A DNA stretch of 64,000 nucleotides from Solidesulfovibrio carbinolicus (GTDB taxonomy: Bacteria; Desulfobacterota; Desulfovibrionia; Desulfovibrionales; Desulfovibrionaceae): contig NZ_CP026538.1 in the NCBI RefSeq assembly GCF_004135975.1, forward strand, positions 1,116,001-1,180,000. The letters are read 5' to 3'. The translations under genes were made by a program, and so were the position numbers. Below the pieces are notes generated by a model that was not told the DNA's origin, made no database searches, and saw only the letters and a list, made by a program, of their open reading frames with translations. Positions 42,654-49,556 of the stretch are shown in pieces (within the stretch, counting starts at the first letter, position 1; each line of letters begins with the position of its first letter).

Positions 42654-43370
42654 ATGCGTCCAGCGAGACCTTTTTTCTTTTGGGCCGCTCTGGCCCTGGC
42701 GCTTGGAGCCCTTTGGGGCGGCATGGCCTTGGCCGCCGCCGCGCCTCGGATCGTCACCGCGCCCATGGCCGCGTCTACCGAGATCCACGGCATCGGCCTG
42801 CCCGATCCCGTGGCCGCCGGCCGGCGCGACGCCGCCTTGCGTCAGGCCGGGCACAAATTTTCCGACAAGAAAACCGTTGGCTGCAAATACCCGGAAGTCA
42901 TCGCCGACGCGAAATTGCTTGGCTGGGTCAACAGCTACAGCAAAAAACACGGCCTGGACCCCCGGCTGGTCTATGCGCTCATTGAGCAGGAATCGCGGTT
43001 CAACGCGTGCGCCGTCTCGCCCAAGGGGGCGCAGGGCCTCATGCAGATCATGCCCGACACCCAGAAGCTGCTCGGGCTTACCGAACCATTTAATCCCGAG
43101 CGCAACATCGCCGCCGGAACGCAATATCTTCGTGCCATGCTCGACAAGTTTCAGACCGAAGTCATGGCCCTGGCCGCCTACAACGCCGGCCCGGGCGCGG
43201 TGGCCAAGCACGGCGGCGTGCCGCCGTACGACGAAACCAAGGACTATGTCCTGAAGGTCGTGGACCGCTATTTCATGCTGCGCCTGCGGTATCCTGACGA
43301 GGGAATCGGCGCGATCCACCAGAAACTGGTCGCCGGCGACGCCGGGCCGGCCAAGACGGAGAAGCCATGA
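42654..43370 (+). CDS. Lytic transglycosylase (SLT domain)
   Basis: The enzyme cleaves peptidoglycan glycan strands. A signal peptide (residues 1-28, ending ALAAA) exports it to the periplasm. Residues about 95-220 form the SLT domain with catalytic Glu in ALIEQESRFNACAVSPKGAQ, GLMQIMPDTQ and ALAAYNAGPGAV. A unique Cys-containing segment (VGCKYPEVIADAK) precedes the domain. The stop overlaps the peroxiredoxin start (ATGA). Confidence 0.93.
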   Translation: MRPARPFFFWAALALALGALWGGMALAAAAPRIVTAPMAASTEIHGIGLPDPVAAGRRDAALRQAGHKFSDKKTVGCKYPEVIADAKLLGWVNSYSKKHGLDPRLVYALIEQESRFNACAVSPKGAQGLMQIMPDTQKLLGLTEPFNPERNIAAGTQYLRAMLDKFQTEVMALAAYNAGPGAVAKHGGVPPYDETKDYVLKVVDRYFMLRLRYPDEGIGAIHQKLVAGDAGPAKTEKP

Positions 43371-43855
43371 GCGACGCCCCCTGGCCCGTCGAGGGCAGCC
43401 CGGCCCCGGACTTTTCCCTGGCCGACGCCGACGGCCGCGTCCATTCCCTGGCCGACTATTCCGGCCGGTGGCTGGTGCTCTATTTTTATCCCAAGGACTC
43501 CACCAGCGGCTGCACCACCGAGGCTGTGGAATTTTCCGGGCTTTTGCCGCGGTTTCTGGCCCTTGGCGCGGACGTGGTCGGCGTGAGCCGCGACAAGCCG
43601 GCCAGCCACCGCAAGTTCATCGACAAGCACGAGCTGACCGTGACCTTGCTGTCCGACCCGGAGACCACGACGCTGGCCGCCTACGGGGCCTGGCGCGAGA
43701 AAAAAGTCTGCGGCAAGGCCTGCATCGGCACGGTGCGCTCCACCTTCCTTATTGACCCCAAGGGCGTGGTCCGCAAATCCTGGGGTCAGGTGGCCAAGGC
43801 CGCCGGCCATGCCGAAACGGTGCTGGCCGCCTTGTCCGAACTGGCCGGGAGCTAG
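43367..43855 (+). CDS. bcp: Peroxiredoxin, Bcp/PrxQ family
   Basis: The 162-residue enzyme reduces hydroperoxides. The peroxidatic Cys is in LYFYPKDSTSGCTTEAVEFS (the Cys of SGCT). The resolving Cys usual at five residues later (CTxEAC) is replaced by Val. Two other Cys (KKVCGKACIGTV) lie where atypical peroxiredoxins may resolve. Family motifs DFSLADADG and STFLIDPKGVV are present. It overlaps the transglycosylase gene and is 9 bases ahead of the radical SAM gene. Confidence 0.9.
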   Translation: MSDAPWPVEGSPAPDFSLADADGRVHSLADYSGRWLVLYFYPKDSTSGCTTEAVEFSGLLPRFLALGADVVGVSRDKPASHRKFIDKHELTVTLLSDPETTTLAAYGAWREKKVCGKACIGTVRSTFLIDPKGVVRKSWGQVAKAAGHAETVLAALSELAGS

Positions 43856-43864
43856 GCGCTTTCC

Positions 43865-44854
43865 ATGACGCTTCACATTGACCGCCTGCGCTCGGGGGGG
43901 CTTATCGCCACCTACCAGTGCCAAAGCGCCTGCCCGCACTGCCTGTATCGCGGAGGGCCGGGGCGGTCGCCGGATTATGTGAGCCAGGAGATGGCGGCGG
44001 CCTGCTTCGCCAAGGCGCTGTCCCTGGGCTGCGCGTCCATGCATGTGGGCGGCGGCGAACCTCTGGCCGATCCCCTGGGGCTGGCCGGAGTGCTGGCGGC
44101 GGCGGCCGAGACCGGGATGCATCTCGAATATGTGGAAACCAGCGCCTCGTGGTACGACGACGCCGACGAAGCCGTGGAACTGCTTACCGAGCTGCGCGCC
44201 ATGGGCCTGTCTTCGCTTTTGGTGTCCTTAAGCCCCATGCACAACGGCTTTGTGCCGTTGCGAAAGACCCTGGGCGTCCTTGAGGCGGCCCGGACGGCTG
44301 GGGTGGCCGTGTTCCCCTGGCAGGAGCATTTTCTGGCCGATGTGCAGGCCTTCGACCCCGAGGCGACCCATCCGTTCGCCGCCTATCTCGACCGCTTCGG
44401 GCCGGGCTATCCGGCCGAGATCCTGCGCCGCACCTGGATTCATCTGGGCGGCCGGGCCTTTGATCTTTTCGCGCCGGCCCTTGGGCGCAAACCTGTGGAG
44501 GCCATCCTGGCCGAGGCTTCGGCCGACTGCCGGCGGGAGCTGGCCGACGCCAGCCATTTCCACATGGACCTTTACGGCGACTACGTGCCCGGGCTGTGTT
44601 CGGGCCTGGCCTGCCGGGTGGACGACCTGGGCGCGCCCCTTGATCCCGAACGCTATCCCATCCTCACCACCCTGGTCGAGTCCGGCATCAGCGGCTTTTA
44701 CGAATACGCCGCCGCCCTTGAGGAGTACCAGCCTCTCCCCGGCGGCTACGTCAACAAATGCGAACTGTGCCAGGATATCCGCCGCCATTTGACACAGCGC
44801 GGCTGGTTCGAGTCCACCGAACTCGCCCCCGTCGAATTCTACGCTGCTCTTTGA
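43865..44854 (+). CDS. Radical SAM enzyme of unknown substrate
   Basis: The 329-residue protein has the CxxxCxxC cluster at Cys 19, 23 and 26 (YQCQSACPHCLY), the SAM-binding MHVGGGEPLADPLGLAG, and LLVSLSPMHNGFVPL. Additional cysteines (LCSGLACRVDDLG near residue 250; VNKCELCQDIRRHL near 305) suggest one extra metal cluster. The fold is a shortened TIM barrel. I cannot name the reaction. It is preceded by the peroxiredoxin with 9 bases between and probably shares its message. Confidence 0.85.
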   Translation: MTLHIDRLRSGGLIATYQCQSACPHCLYRGGPGRSPDYVSQEMAAACFAKALSLGCASMHVGGGEPLADPLGLAGVLAAAAETGMHLEYVETSASWYDDADEAVELLTELRAMGLSSLLVSLSPMHNGFVPLRKTLGVLEAARTAGVAVFPWQEHFLADVQAFDPEATHPFAAYLDRFGPGYPAEILRRTWIHLGGRAFDLFAPALGRKPVEAILAEASADCRRELADASHFHMDLYGDYVPGLCSGLACRVDDLGAPLDPERYPILTTLVESGISGFYEYAAALEEYQPLPGGYVNKCELCQDIRRHLTQRGWFESTELAPVEFYAAL

Positions 44855-44869
44855 CCCCGCCTTTCCCGT

Positions 44870-44910
44870 CGGGGGGCTGGGGGCCTCAGACCCCCAGCCG
44901 CCGGCCTCTT
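44870..44910. repeat. Palindromic repeat copy E (degenerate, inverted)
   Basis: Inverted copy with hairpin CTGGGGGcc-TCA-gaCCCCCAG (44877-44897, two mispairs), preceded by GGGGGG and followed by GCCGCCGGCCTC. It separates two convergent genes. Confidence 0.7.
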
Positions 44911-44926
44911 CTCTTCTTTCTCTCTC

Positions 44927-45376
44927 CTACTTCCAGCACAACAATTCGACCATGTTACCTTCGGGGTCGCGCATGTACTGAAATTCCAGGCGTCCCACGC
45001 CGGGCACGTCGCGGCGGGCCAGTTCGCCCACGGCTGAGCCGCCGGCGGCCAGCACTTCCTCGGCCATGGCCGCCACGTCGTCCACGAGGAAGGCGAGGTG
45101 GACGAAGCCGGGGGTGTTGGCCGCGACGTCGGGGCGGTCGGTGACGGCGTCGTAGGAGAAAATCTCCAGGGTGGGGCCGGTGTCGCCGTGGCCGGGCAGG
45201 CGCAGGTGGACGCCGGTGATGTGGGAGTCCTTGACCCCGGTCGCGGCATCGAGCCAGTCGCCGGAGAGGTCGCGCTGCGGCGGCACGGGTTTGCAGTCAA
45301 AAAGGCGCACGTAGAAGGCGGCCAGGGCGCGCCAGTCGCGGGCGATGCAATTGGTGTGGACGTAACGAATGGCCAT
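44927..45376 (-). CDS. VOC (glyoxalase-fold) family protein
   Basis: The 149-residue protein begins IRYVHTNCIARDWRALAAFY at the usual place of the first beta-alpha module, with LEIFSYDAVTDRPD and HLAFLVDDVAAMAEEVLAAG in the second and the closing QYMRDPEGNMVELLCW containing the metal-binding Glu. These are hallmarks of vicinal-oxygen-chelate proteins; substrate unknown. ATG 45376 has AAGGAG ahead, and the base-level overlap with the DUF309 stop (TGATG) shows coupling. Confidence 0.88.
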   Translation of the reverse strand: MAIRYVHTNCIARDWRALAAFYVRLFDCKPVPPQRDLSGDWLDAATGVKDSHITGVHLRLPGHGDTGPTLEIFSYDAVTDRPDVAANTPGFVHLAFLVDDVAAMAEEVLAAGGSAVGELARRDVPGVGRLEFQYMRDPEGNMVELLCWK

Positions 45377-45768
45377 CAATCGCTCCTTGCGTCTTGGCCG
45401 GCCGGTCGCAGGCGCGGGACCAGGGCTGGCGGCAGCGGGTCGCCGGGCGCGGCGGATTGGCAAAACGCCAAGACCACGGCGACCTCGCCCAGAAGCCCGG
45501 CGATGTCGAGGTCCGCGCCGGCCGGGGAGTAGGGTGTCAGGAGTTGCGTAGCCCGGAGAAGCAGCTTGCGGCAACCCCGCAAGTTGCCGTTTTTTTGGTG
45601 GTGCAGGCCGGCGGCGACCTGAATGAGGCCTTTAAAAAGATCGCGCTCGGGCGAAACGTCGGGCAGCCACAGGGTTTCGAGGATTTCGTGGCACGCGAAA
45701 TAGCGGCCGTCGTTGAAGGCGGCCACGCCGGCGGCCAGGACGGCTTTTTCTTCGGGAGTTCTTGACAT
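45376..45768 (-). CDS. DUF309 family protein
   Basis: The 130-residue protein has the DUF309 signature FNDGRYFACHEILETLWLP followed by RDLFKGLIQVAAGLHHQKNG and CRKLLLRATQLL. It is a small helical protein of unknown function. ATG 45768 has GGAGG ahead; a longer frame from 45840 would begin within a palindromic repeat and is rejected. It is followed by the VOC gene with a one-base overlap. Confidence 0.9.
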   Translation of the reverse strand: MSRTPEEKAVLAAGVAAFNDGRYFACHEILETLWLPDVSPERDLFKGLIQVAAGLHHQKNGNLRGCRKLLLRATQLLTPYSPAGADLDIAGLLGEVAVVLAFCQSAAPGDPLPPALVPRLRPAGQDARSD

Positions 45769-45835
45769 CAGAGGCGTGCCTCCGTCACGTGGGCCGGCCC
45801 ACAACACTCCGGCGCTTGTTGTCGCACCCCCTTGG

Positions 45836-45893
45836 CCCATTTGGGGGGTCCGGGGGCCTCAGGCCCCCGGCCGCCGGAGGCATCTTATCCTCA
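45836..45893. repeat. Palindromic repeat copy F (inverted)
   Basis: CCCATTTGGGG and GGTCCGGGGG-CCTCAGG-CCCCCGGCCGCCGGAGGCAT, the reverse orientation of copy C. It lies in the promoter region between the divergent DUF309 and HI0933-type genes, 13 bases before the latter's start codon. Confidence 0.85.
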
Positions 45894-45905
45894 AAAGGAG
45901 CAACC

Positions 45906-47063
45906 ATGCAGGTCGATGTCGCCATCCTGGGGGCTGGAGCGTCGGGGCTGTGCTGCGCCATCGGCTGCGGCCGGCGCGGACGCTCCGTGGTCCTTATCGA
46001 TCACGGCAACAAGATCGCCCGCAAGGTGCTGGCGGCCGGCGGCGGCCGGGCCAATTGCACCAACATCGACATTCGGCCTGCGGACTATGTTTGCGGCAAT
46101 CCGCATTTCGTCAAGTCCGCCCTGGCCCGGCTCTCGCCCTGGGAATTCCTCGACTGGATTCACGGCGGCGGCGTGGCCACCCAGGAAGAGGACAACGGCA
46201 AGCATTTTTGCGTCGACGGCGCGATCCGGCTGGTGCGGTTCCTTGAAGCCGAAGCCAGGCAGGTCGGTGCGCGGTTTGTCACCGGCGCGACCATCCGCGA
46301 AGCCCGCAAGGACGGCGACGTGTTCGTGGTCGAAACCAGCGCCGGCCCGGTGCGTGCCGCCTCGCTGGTGCTGGCCCTTGGCGGCAAATCCTGGCCGGGC
46401 ATCGGGGCCACGGACTTCGGCTACACCCTGGCCCGGCGCTTCGGCCTGGCCGTCACGCCGCTTTTGCCGGGCCTCACGCCGCTTCTGGCCGGCCCGGACC
46501 TCGCGGCGCTGTGCCGCGACCTGTCCGGCGTGTCCCTGCCCGTGACCATACGCGGCGCGGGCGAGGCGGCCGGGAGCCTGCTTTTCACCCACAAGGGCGT
46601 CTCGGGGCCGGCCGTCCTTGACGCCTCCATGTTCTGGCGCGAAGGGCCGCTGGCCATTGATTTCCTGCCCGGGTGCGACGTCGAAGCCGCCCTGGCCGCA
46701 AACCCGCGCCTGGACGTGAAAAACGCCCTCGCTCGGCTGCTGCCCAAGCGGCTGGCCTTTGCCCTGGCCGACATGCTCGCGCTCACCGGCCCCGTGGCCG
46801 GGCTCTCGCCCAAGGCGCGCCGCGCCCTGGCCGACAAGCTCGCCGCCTTCCCCTTCACCCCGGCCCGGGCCGAAGGCTACGCCAAGGCCGAAGTCACCAT
46901 CGGCGGCGTCGATACCGCCGCCATCTCCTCCAAAACCCTCGAAGCCGCGTCCGTGCCGGGCCTGTACGTCATCGGCGAACTCCTCGACGTCACCGGCCGC
47001 CTTGGCGGCTACAACCTCCACTGGGCCTACGCCTCGGGCTTCGCCGCCGGGGAGAAGGCGTAG
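45906..47063 (+). CDS. HI0933/YhiN-family flavoprotein
   Basis: The 385-residue enzyme has an N-terminal FAD-binding GxGxxG (VAILGAGASGLCCAIGCGRR), GRKVLAAGGGRANCTNID, NGKHFCVDGAIRLVRFL, SLVLALGGKSWPGIGATDFG and the C-terminal YAKAEVTIGGVDTAAISSKT and PGLYVIGELLDVTGRLGGYN. The family is usually called BaiN-type or aminoacetone oxidase-like; the physiological reaction is not settled. ATG 45906 has AAAGGAG ahead. Confidence 0.9.
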   Translation: MQVDVAILGAGASGLCCAIGCGRRGRSVVLIDHGNKIARKVLAAGGGRANCTNIDIRPADYVCGNPHFVKSALARLSPWEFLDWIHGGGVATQEEDNGKHFCVDGAIRLVRFLEAEARQVGARFVTGATIREARKDGDVFVVETSAGPVRAASLVLALGGKSWPGIGATDFGYTLARRFGLAVTPLLPGLTPLLAGPDLAALCRDLSGVSLPVTIRGAGEAAGSLLFTHKGVSGPAVLDASMFWREGPLAIDFLPGCDVEAALAANPRLDVKNALARLLPKRLAFALADMLALTGPVAGLSPKARRALADKLAAFPFTPARAEGYAKAEVTIGGVDTAAISSKTLEAASVPGLYVIGELLDVTGRLGGYNLHWAYASGFAAGEKA

Positions 47064-47097
47064 GGGGTGGGTGGCGCTAGAGAGAGTGAGGAGGGGG

Positions 47098-47146
47098 ATG
47101 CCTCCGGCGGCCGGGGGGCTAAGCCCCCCGGACCCCTTGTATGGGG
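47098..47146. repeat. Palindromic repeat copy G
   Basis: ATGCCTCCGGCGGCCGGGGG-GCTAAGC-CCCCCGGACCCC, then TTGTATGGGG. It begins 34 bases after the flavoprotein stop and is the left part of a composite element. Confidence 0.85.
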
Positions 47147-47198
47147 GGCGGTCGGTCGGGTGGTGCGGCGTCGGCGGGCGACAGGCCCGAGAGAATAT

Positions 47199-47265
47199 GG
47201 GGGCTGGAATTTTCGGGTATCCCCAGGCGGAAGCCGCCCGGGGATACCCGAAAATTCCAGCCCCC
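47199..47265. repeat. 67-nt long hairpin 1 (stem of about 32 bp)
   Basis: Bases 47199-47224 are the exact reverse complement of 47240-47265. The middle (47226-47230, GGCGG; 47234-47238, CCGCC) extends the stem after one A-C mismatch, with an AAG loop. No gene is here. Confidence 0.85.
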
Positions 47266-47274
47266 AACTCGCCA

Positions 47275-47332
47275 GCGAAACGGGCGGATTTTGGCGCGAT
47301 CAAAGCCTCGCGCCAAAATCCGCCCGTTTCGC
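47275..47332. repeat. 58-nt long hairpin 2 (25-bp perfect stem)
   Basis: Bases 47275-47299 are the exact reverse complement of 47308-47332, around TCAAAGCC. It is unrelated in sequence to hairpin 1, nine bases away. A degenerate inverted copy of the repeat family (hairpin CCAGGGGCC-CTC-GGCCCCTGG, 47365-47385) follows and closes the composite element. Confidence 0.85.
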
Positions 47333-47424
47333 ATGTCTGGAGTGGGAACAGAACATGTGGGGGTCCAGGGGCCCTCGGCCCCTGGCGGGCGCGGGCAGAG
47401 CCCGCTCTTTGGCCTTATCTCCCG

Positions 47425-48423
47425 CTAACCTACCTCAAACCCGATGTCGGCCAGCCCCTGTTTGTCGTTGTCCAGGGACGCGCCGGCGGTGGTCAGGTAG
47501 TCGCCGACCATGAGGCCGTCCGCGCCGCAGCGAAGGGGCGCGAGGTTGTCCCGGGTCGGCCCGAAGACCGTGGGCCGGCCGCCGCAGATGCGGATGTGGC
47601 GGTCGGGCAGCAGGCAGCGCAGCAGGATGACGATGCGCCGGGCTTCGTCGCGGGAGAGGATCGGCTGTGCTTCCAGGGGCGTGCCCGGGATGGGCGAGAG
47701 GAAATTGACGGGGATGGAAAACGCGCCGGCTTCAAGCAGCGTCAGCGCCAGATCGGCCCGGTCTTCCCAGGTTTCGCCCAGGCCGAAAAGCCCGCCGGAA
47801 CAGATTGGGATGCCCAGGCGGCGGCAGTCGGTAAGCACGGCCAGGTTGTCGTCGAAGGTGCGGGTGGTGCAGATGTTCGGGTAGTGGCGGCGCGAGGTTT
47901 CGAGGTTGTGGTGGTAGGCGGCCAGGCCTGCGGTTTTGAGGCGCTCCAGGGCGTCGGCAGACAGCACGCCGAAAGAGGCGTCGGCGGCCATGCCGGCGGC
48001 GTCGATGGCCGCGATGGCCTGGGCGGCGGCCGCGATTTCGGCTTCGGGCAGGGCCTTGCCCGAGGCGACGATGCCGAAGCGGGTAACGCCGGCGGCCTGC
48101 ATGGCGGCGGCGGCGGCGGCGATGTCGGCCGGCGGCAGGAAGGGGTGGACGGCGCTTTGGGAAGCGTGGTGGCCGGACTGGGCGCAAAAGGCGCAGTTTT
48201 CGCCGCAGCGTCCGGATTTGGCGCTTATTATGGAGCACAGCGAGGCCCGGTTGCCGATCCGGGCGCGGCGCACGCTGTCGGCGGCCCGGGCCAGGGCGTC
48301 GAGGGCGGCTCCTGTTGTCGTGGGCAGCTCAATGAGCAGGCGCTCCCGCAGGGCGTCGGCGAGAAATCCCCCGGCGATCAAGGGGGCGGCGATGTCATCG
48401 GCAAAGGCGGAAAATTGGGGCAT
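47425..48423 (-). CDS. bioB: Biotin synthase
   Basis: BioB inserts sulfur into dethiobiotin with two iron-sulfur clusters. The 332-residue enzyme has the radical SAM triad at Cys 73, 77 and 80 (SAKSGRCGENCAFCAQSGHH), FGIVASGKALPEAEI, TDCRRLGIPICSGGLFGLGE, VNFLSPIPGTPLE and CGGRPTVFG, all family features. ATG 48423 has GAGG about 8 bases ahead. No other biotin genes are in the window. Confidence 0.95.
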   Translation of the reverse strand: MPQFSAFADDIAAPLIAGGFLADALRERLLIELPTTTGAALDALARAADSVRRARIGNRASLCSIISAKSGRCGENCAFCAQSGHHASQSAVHPFLPPADIAAAAAAMQAAGVTRFGIVASGKALPEAEIAAAAQAIAAIDAAGMAADASFGVLSADALERLKTAGLAAYHHNLETSRRHYPNICTTRTFDDNLAVLTDCRRLGIPICSGGLFGLGETWEDRADLALTLLEAGAFSIPVNFLSPIPGTPLEAQPILSRDEARRIVILLRCLLPDRHIRICGGRPTVFGPTRDNLAPLRCGADGLMVGDYLTTAGASLDNDKQGLADIGFEVG

Positions 48424-48616
48424 AGTCTACCTCGGGAGACGGAAATAGCCCCGGCCGGCGGTTTGGGCAAGGGGTGTGGAGAGGCGAACTTTTGGGCCGG
48501 CCGGCCTTGCTTTTTTTTGGTAATTCCAACAGAAACTTGTTTCAGGCTCCGGAATCGGCCCATGGCCGGCGCACGCATGGGGCGTCGTCAGTCCGGAAGT
48601 GGAAAGGAGGCTTTCG

Positions 48617-48991
48617 ATGCATCGAAAATCGTTGTTGCGTTTGCTTGGCGGCCTGGTCTTGACGCTGCTTTTGGCCGTGCCGGCCTTGGCCGTGGAGTAC
48701 GAGGTGCCGGTGGTGACCGGCGAGCATTGGACGAAGTCCACGCCCCAGGAGCGCAAGGCGTTTCTGGTGGGCGCGGCCACCATCATCGAGCTTGAGCAGG
48801 AAGTGCAAGGCGACACTCCGCCCAAGAAAACCACCATCGATGTCTGGTGCAAGGGCTTGGCTCCTTACTCCTTCGACCAGATGGTCACGGCCATCGATCA
48901 GTGGTACGCCGCCAATCCGGACAAGGTTACCCGGCCGGTGGTGGAAGTGATGTGGTATGAGCTGGCCAAGGGCAAGGCCGGAAAATCCTAA
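48617..48991 (+). CDS. Secreted protein of unknown function (124 aa)
   Basis: ATG 48617 has AAAGGAGG ahead; the in-frame GTG at 48599 lies before this site. The signal peptide (MHRKSLLRLLGGLVLTLLLA) ends at ALA. The mature protein is helical with VVTGEHWTKSTPQERKAFLV, a single Cys in TTIDVWCKGLAPYSFDQMVT and YELAKGK at the end. The layout recalls the exported protein at 19729 (one Cys, similar length, KTP/SREQ-type helix), and they may be distant relatives. It is probably co-transcribed with the glycine-zipper lipoprotein. Confidence 0.72.
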   Translation: MHRKSLLRLLGGLVLTLLLAVPALAVEYEVPVVTGEHWTKSTPQERKAFLVGAATIIELEQEVQGDTPPKKTTIDVWCKGLAPYSFDQMVTAIDQWYAANPDKVTRPVVEVMWYELAKGKAGKS

Positions 48992-49008
48992 CCCGCAGGG
49001 GGCATGAA

Positions 49009-49245
49009 ATGAAGCGTGTCTATGCCGCGTGCGCGGTGTTGGCCCTTGTCGGCAGCCTTGGCTGCACCAATATGACGAAAACCCAGCAGGGAGCGCTTTC
49101 CGGCGCGGCCCTCGGAGCTGGCGCGGGCGCGGCCATAAGCGCCATTGCCGGCGGAAACGCGGGCATCGGCGCGGGCATCGGCGGCGCCCTCGGCGGCATT
49201 GCCGGCGGGCTCATCGGCCATCAGCAGGAACAGCGCGGCTATTAG
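49009..49245 (+). CDS. Glycine-zipper lipoprotein (78 aa)
   Basis: The signal peptide MKRVYAACAVLALVGSLGC ends in lipobox GSLGC. The mature part is a glycine zipper (GALSGAALGAGAGAAISAIA, GIGAGIGGALGGIAGGLIGH), as in YMGG/Omp-like small outer-membrane proteins that oligomerise in membranes. It follows the 124-residue exported protein after 17 bases. Confidence 0.85.
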   Translation: MKRVYAACAVLALVGSLGCTNMTKTQQGALSGAALGAGAGAAISAIAGGNAGIGAGIGGALGGIAGGLIGHQQEQRGY

Positions 49246-49273
49246 GCCGCGTTGCGGCCATTCGTGGTTATCG

Positions 49274-49305
49274 ACCGGCGGCCCAGGGCCGCCGGTTTTG
49301 TTTTG
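49274..49305 (+). terminator. Rho-independent terminator
   Basis: ACCGGCGGCCC (49274-49284) pairs with GGGCCGCCGGT (49286-49296), followed by TTTGTTTTG. It ends the small-protein operon and is followed by 250 gene-free bases before the cytochrome gene. Confidence 0.8.
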
Positions 49306-49454
49306 CGCAGCCGTTACGCAGTTGTTACGCATATGCCTAAACAGGTGCGCAATTATTTTCCCGTTGGCTGTTCCGAAAAACAATCCGCCAGCTGACGACA
49401 GAAAATATTCCCTAAAAAACAGTGGTATGCTAATACGGTTGGAACCCGTATTTT

Positions 49455-49470
49455 TGGCACGTTCCCTGCT
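49455..49470 (+). promoter_or_regulatory. Sigma-54-type promoter of the octaheme cytochrome operon
   Basis: TGGCACGTTCCCTGCT fits TGGCACG-N4-TTGCW with one deviation (C for T), GG and GC ten bases apart. Start of transcription would be near 49480, leaving a 77-base leader before ATG 49557. The activator is not identified. Confidence 0.6.
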
Positions 49471-49556
49471 GTTCGTCACGAAACCAGGATGCGCCGTCGT
49501 TCGCGGACGGCCCGTCCGCCCTGCCCAGCGCCGCCGGGCCGGGAAGGAGGAGGAAC

